The translations under genes were made by a program, and so were the position numbers. Shown piece after piece: positions 63,001-64,000 of a stretch of DNA of 64,000 bases. The number at the start of each line of letters is the position of its first letter. The stretch's first letter is position 1. The stretch lies in assembly GCA_026413225.1 (NCBI GenBank), contig CM048552.1, positions 193,846,053-193,910,052 on the forward strand, given 5' to 3'. This DNA is from Otis tarda (Eukaryota; Chordata; Aves; Otidiformes; Otididae). The notes beneath the pieces are model-generated. The model ran no database searches. It was not told the DNA's origin and worked only from the letters and a program-made list of their open reading frames with translations.

Positions 63001-64000
63001 GGCACAAACATCAAAGAGGAGGTGGCAGCAACTCTTACTCATTTCTTCCTCTTCCAATTTTGCTCTTTCCATCACCTGCAGAAGTAGTCTCATTACTTTA
63101 ATCCTTCAAGCACTTCCTGATATATCTACCTTTTTTCCTCCTTTCAGCTCTGCACCTTGCTTTACGTTTAAACATCTCAGGAGCTGAGGGGAAAAAAAAG
63201 AAAAGCGAAAAACCAAGACCCAAGGGCAGAAATCCTCCAGGTCGCCAGGAAAGAGATGTTATTTTATGATTCAGTGCTTATTTGTACTGCTGAGAGCTGG
63301 CTTTAGAGACTTAATGGAAATCAGACAGATTTCACGCAGCCAGTTGTGCAGTCTTACTTCTGTTTTTCTTGTTTATGTGCAGTGGTGGAGGCATGGCTGC
63401 TATATAGACCCTTGGAGGCTAAAAGGTGAATTTTCTAGTTGCAGTCCTTGCAGAAAGGCTTATATGAAGCATTTTGGAGAGATTATGCCTTTCATGCACC
63501 AGAAGCTTTTCCATACTGTTCCTTATGCATAAGGAGAATGTTGTTTGCTCCTCCTGCCAAGGCTGGGAGATGACAAGTGAGCTGTATAGGCTCCTGCGAT
63601 GTGACAGAGCCAGGGAGGTATGAAGCAGGGAGAGGGCAGGAGAGGGCCTTACTCTTCCTTCCCCTCCACTTTCTGCATCTGCTTTCCTCAGAAGGGAGTG
63701 AATTGCTGCCTTGTGTGCTTCGCAGAGGAGAAAGAGCATAAGACTGAGAATGGCAGCTCAAGGGAAGAAGCATCTAACCTGGCCCTTGCTTGCAAGATGC
63801 TGGGGTGCACAAGTCCACATCAGGAAGGCTCAGGAGAGTCTCCAGTATGTCACATCAAATAGAACCTGTCCTGGAGAGAAGGGAAAGGAAACACTAGATC
63901 TTGGGTGAGTTGAGTGTGGGCTCTAAAGGCAAGTGAGGGACTTTATTTTGCCATTGCTCTGTGCACGAGTGAGGGGTGCTCAGGGTGTGTTTCTGACCTG
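60068..64000. other. Right-hand flank, no gene recognised
   Basis: AT-rich sequence without CR1 copies or recognisable exons. I looked for immunoglobulin-domain or kinase exons of FLT3 in the plus strand and saw none. If a gene starts at 59.2-59.5 kb, this would be its first intron. Confidence 0.5.

Noticed and set aside
1-64000. CRISPR arrays, tRNA or rRNA genes, bacterial operons
   Set aside because: No regularly spaced direct repeats, no tRNA A/B boxes or cloverleaf seen, no ribosome-binding-site-led gene strings. The window is vertebrate nuclear DNA.

Overview
The window is vertebrate nuclear DNA, most probably avian. It shows large AT-rich introns, GT-AG splice sites, a CpG-island promoter and eight fragments of CR1 (chicken-repeat-1) LINEs, one of which keeps the ATTCTATG octamer tail usual in bird CR1s. 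There are no Alu, B1/B2 or L1 sequences. A turtle or crocodilian is a less likely alternative.

The one gene I can identify with confidence is the 5' part of PAN3, the RNA-binding, pseudokinase subunit of the PAN2-PAN3 poly(A) deadenylase. It lies on the minus strand. Five coding exons are recovered with consistent splice phases: exon 1 (43376-43808, ATG at 43808-43806, CCCH zinc finger), exon 2 (30426-30547), exon 3 (19188-19254), exon 4 (17275-17345) and exon 5 (6300-6461). Together they encode residues 1-285. The PAM2 motif, pseudokinase domain, coiled coil and C-terminal knob lie beyond the left edge. Introns 1-4 measure 12.8, 11.2, 1.8 and 10.8 kb, and intron 5 runs off the window.

A GC-rich CpG island (about 42.95-44.56 kb) covers exon 1, the 5' UTR and the promoter. 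It has YY1-like and ETS-like sites, a G-quadruplex-capable run, and a 13-codon uORF whose TGA overlaps the PAN3 ATG. To the right (44.6-64 kb) lies the 5' flank. In mammals FLT3 is the divergent neighbour there. No FLT3 exon could be recognised, but a small isolated CpG island (59.16-59.47 kb) and a weak signal-peptide-like two-exon candidate (51.3-51.66 kb) deserve checking.

The structures most worth a second look are three. A pair of inverted CR1 copies, one in intron 4 and one in intron 2, brackets exons 3-4 and shares a perfect 51-nt inverted match. The uORF is coupled to the start codon by an ATGA overlap. Exon 5 (162 nt), and exons 3+4 together (138 nt), can be skipped without breaking the frame. 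I found no sign of a wholly new gene system; most of the sequence is ordinary intron and flank.
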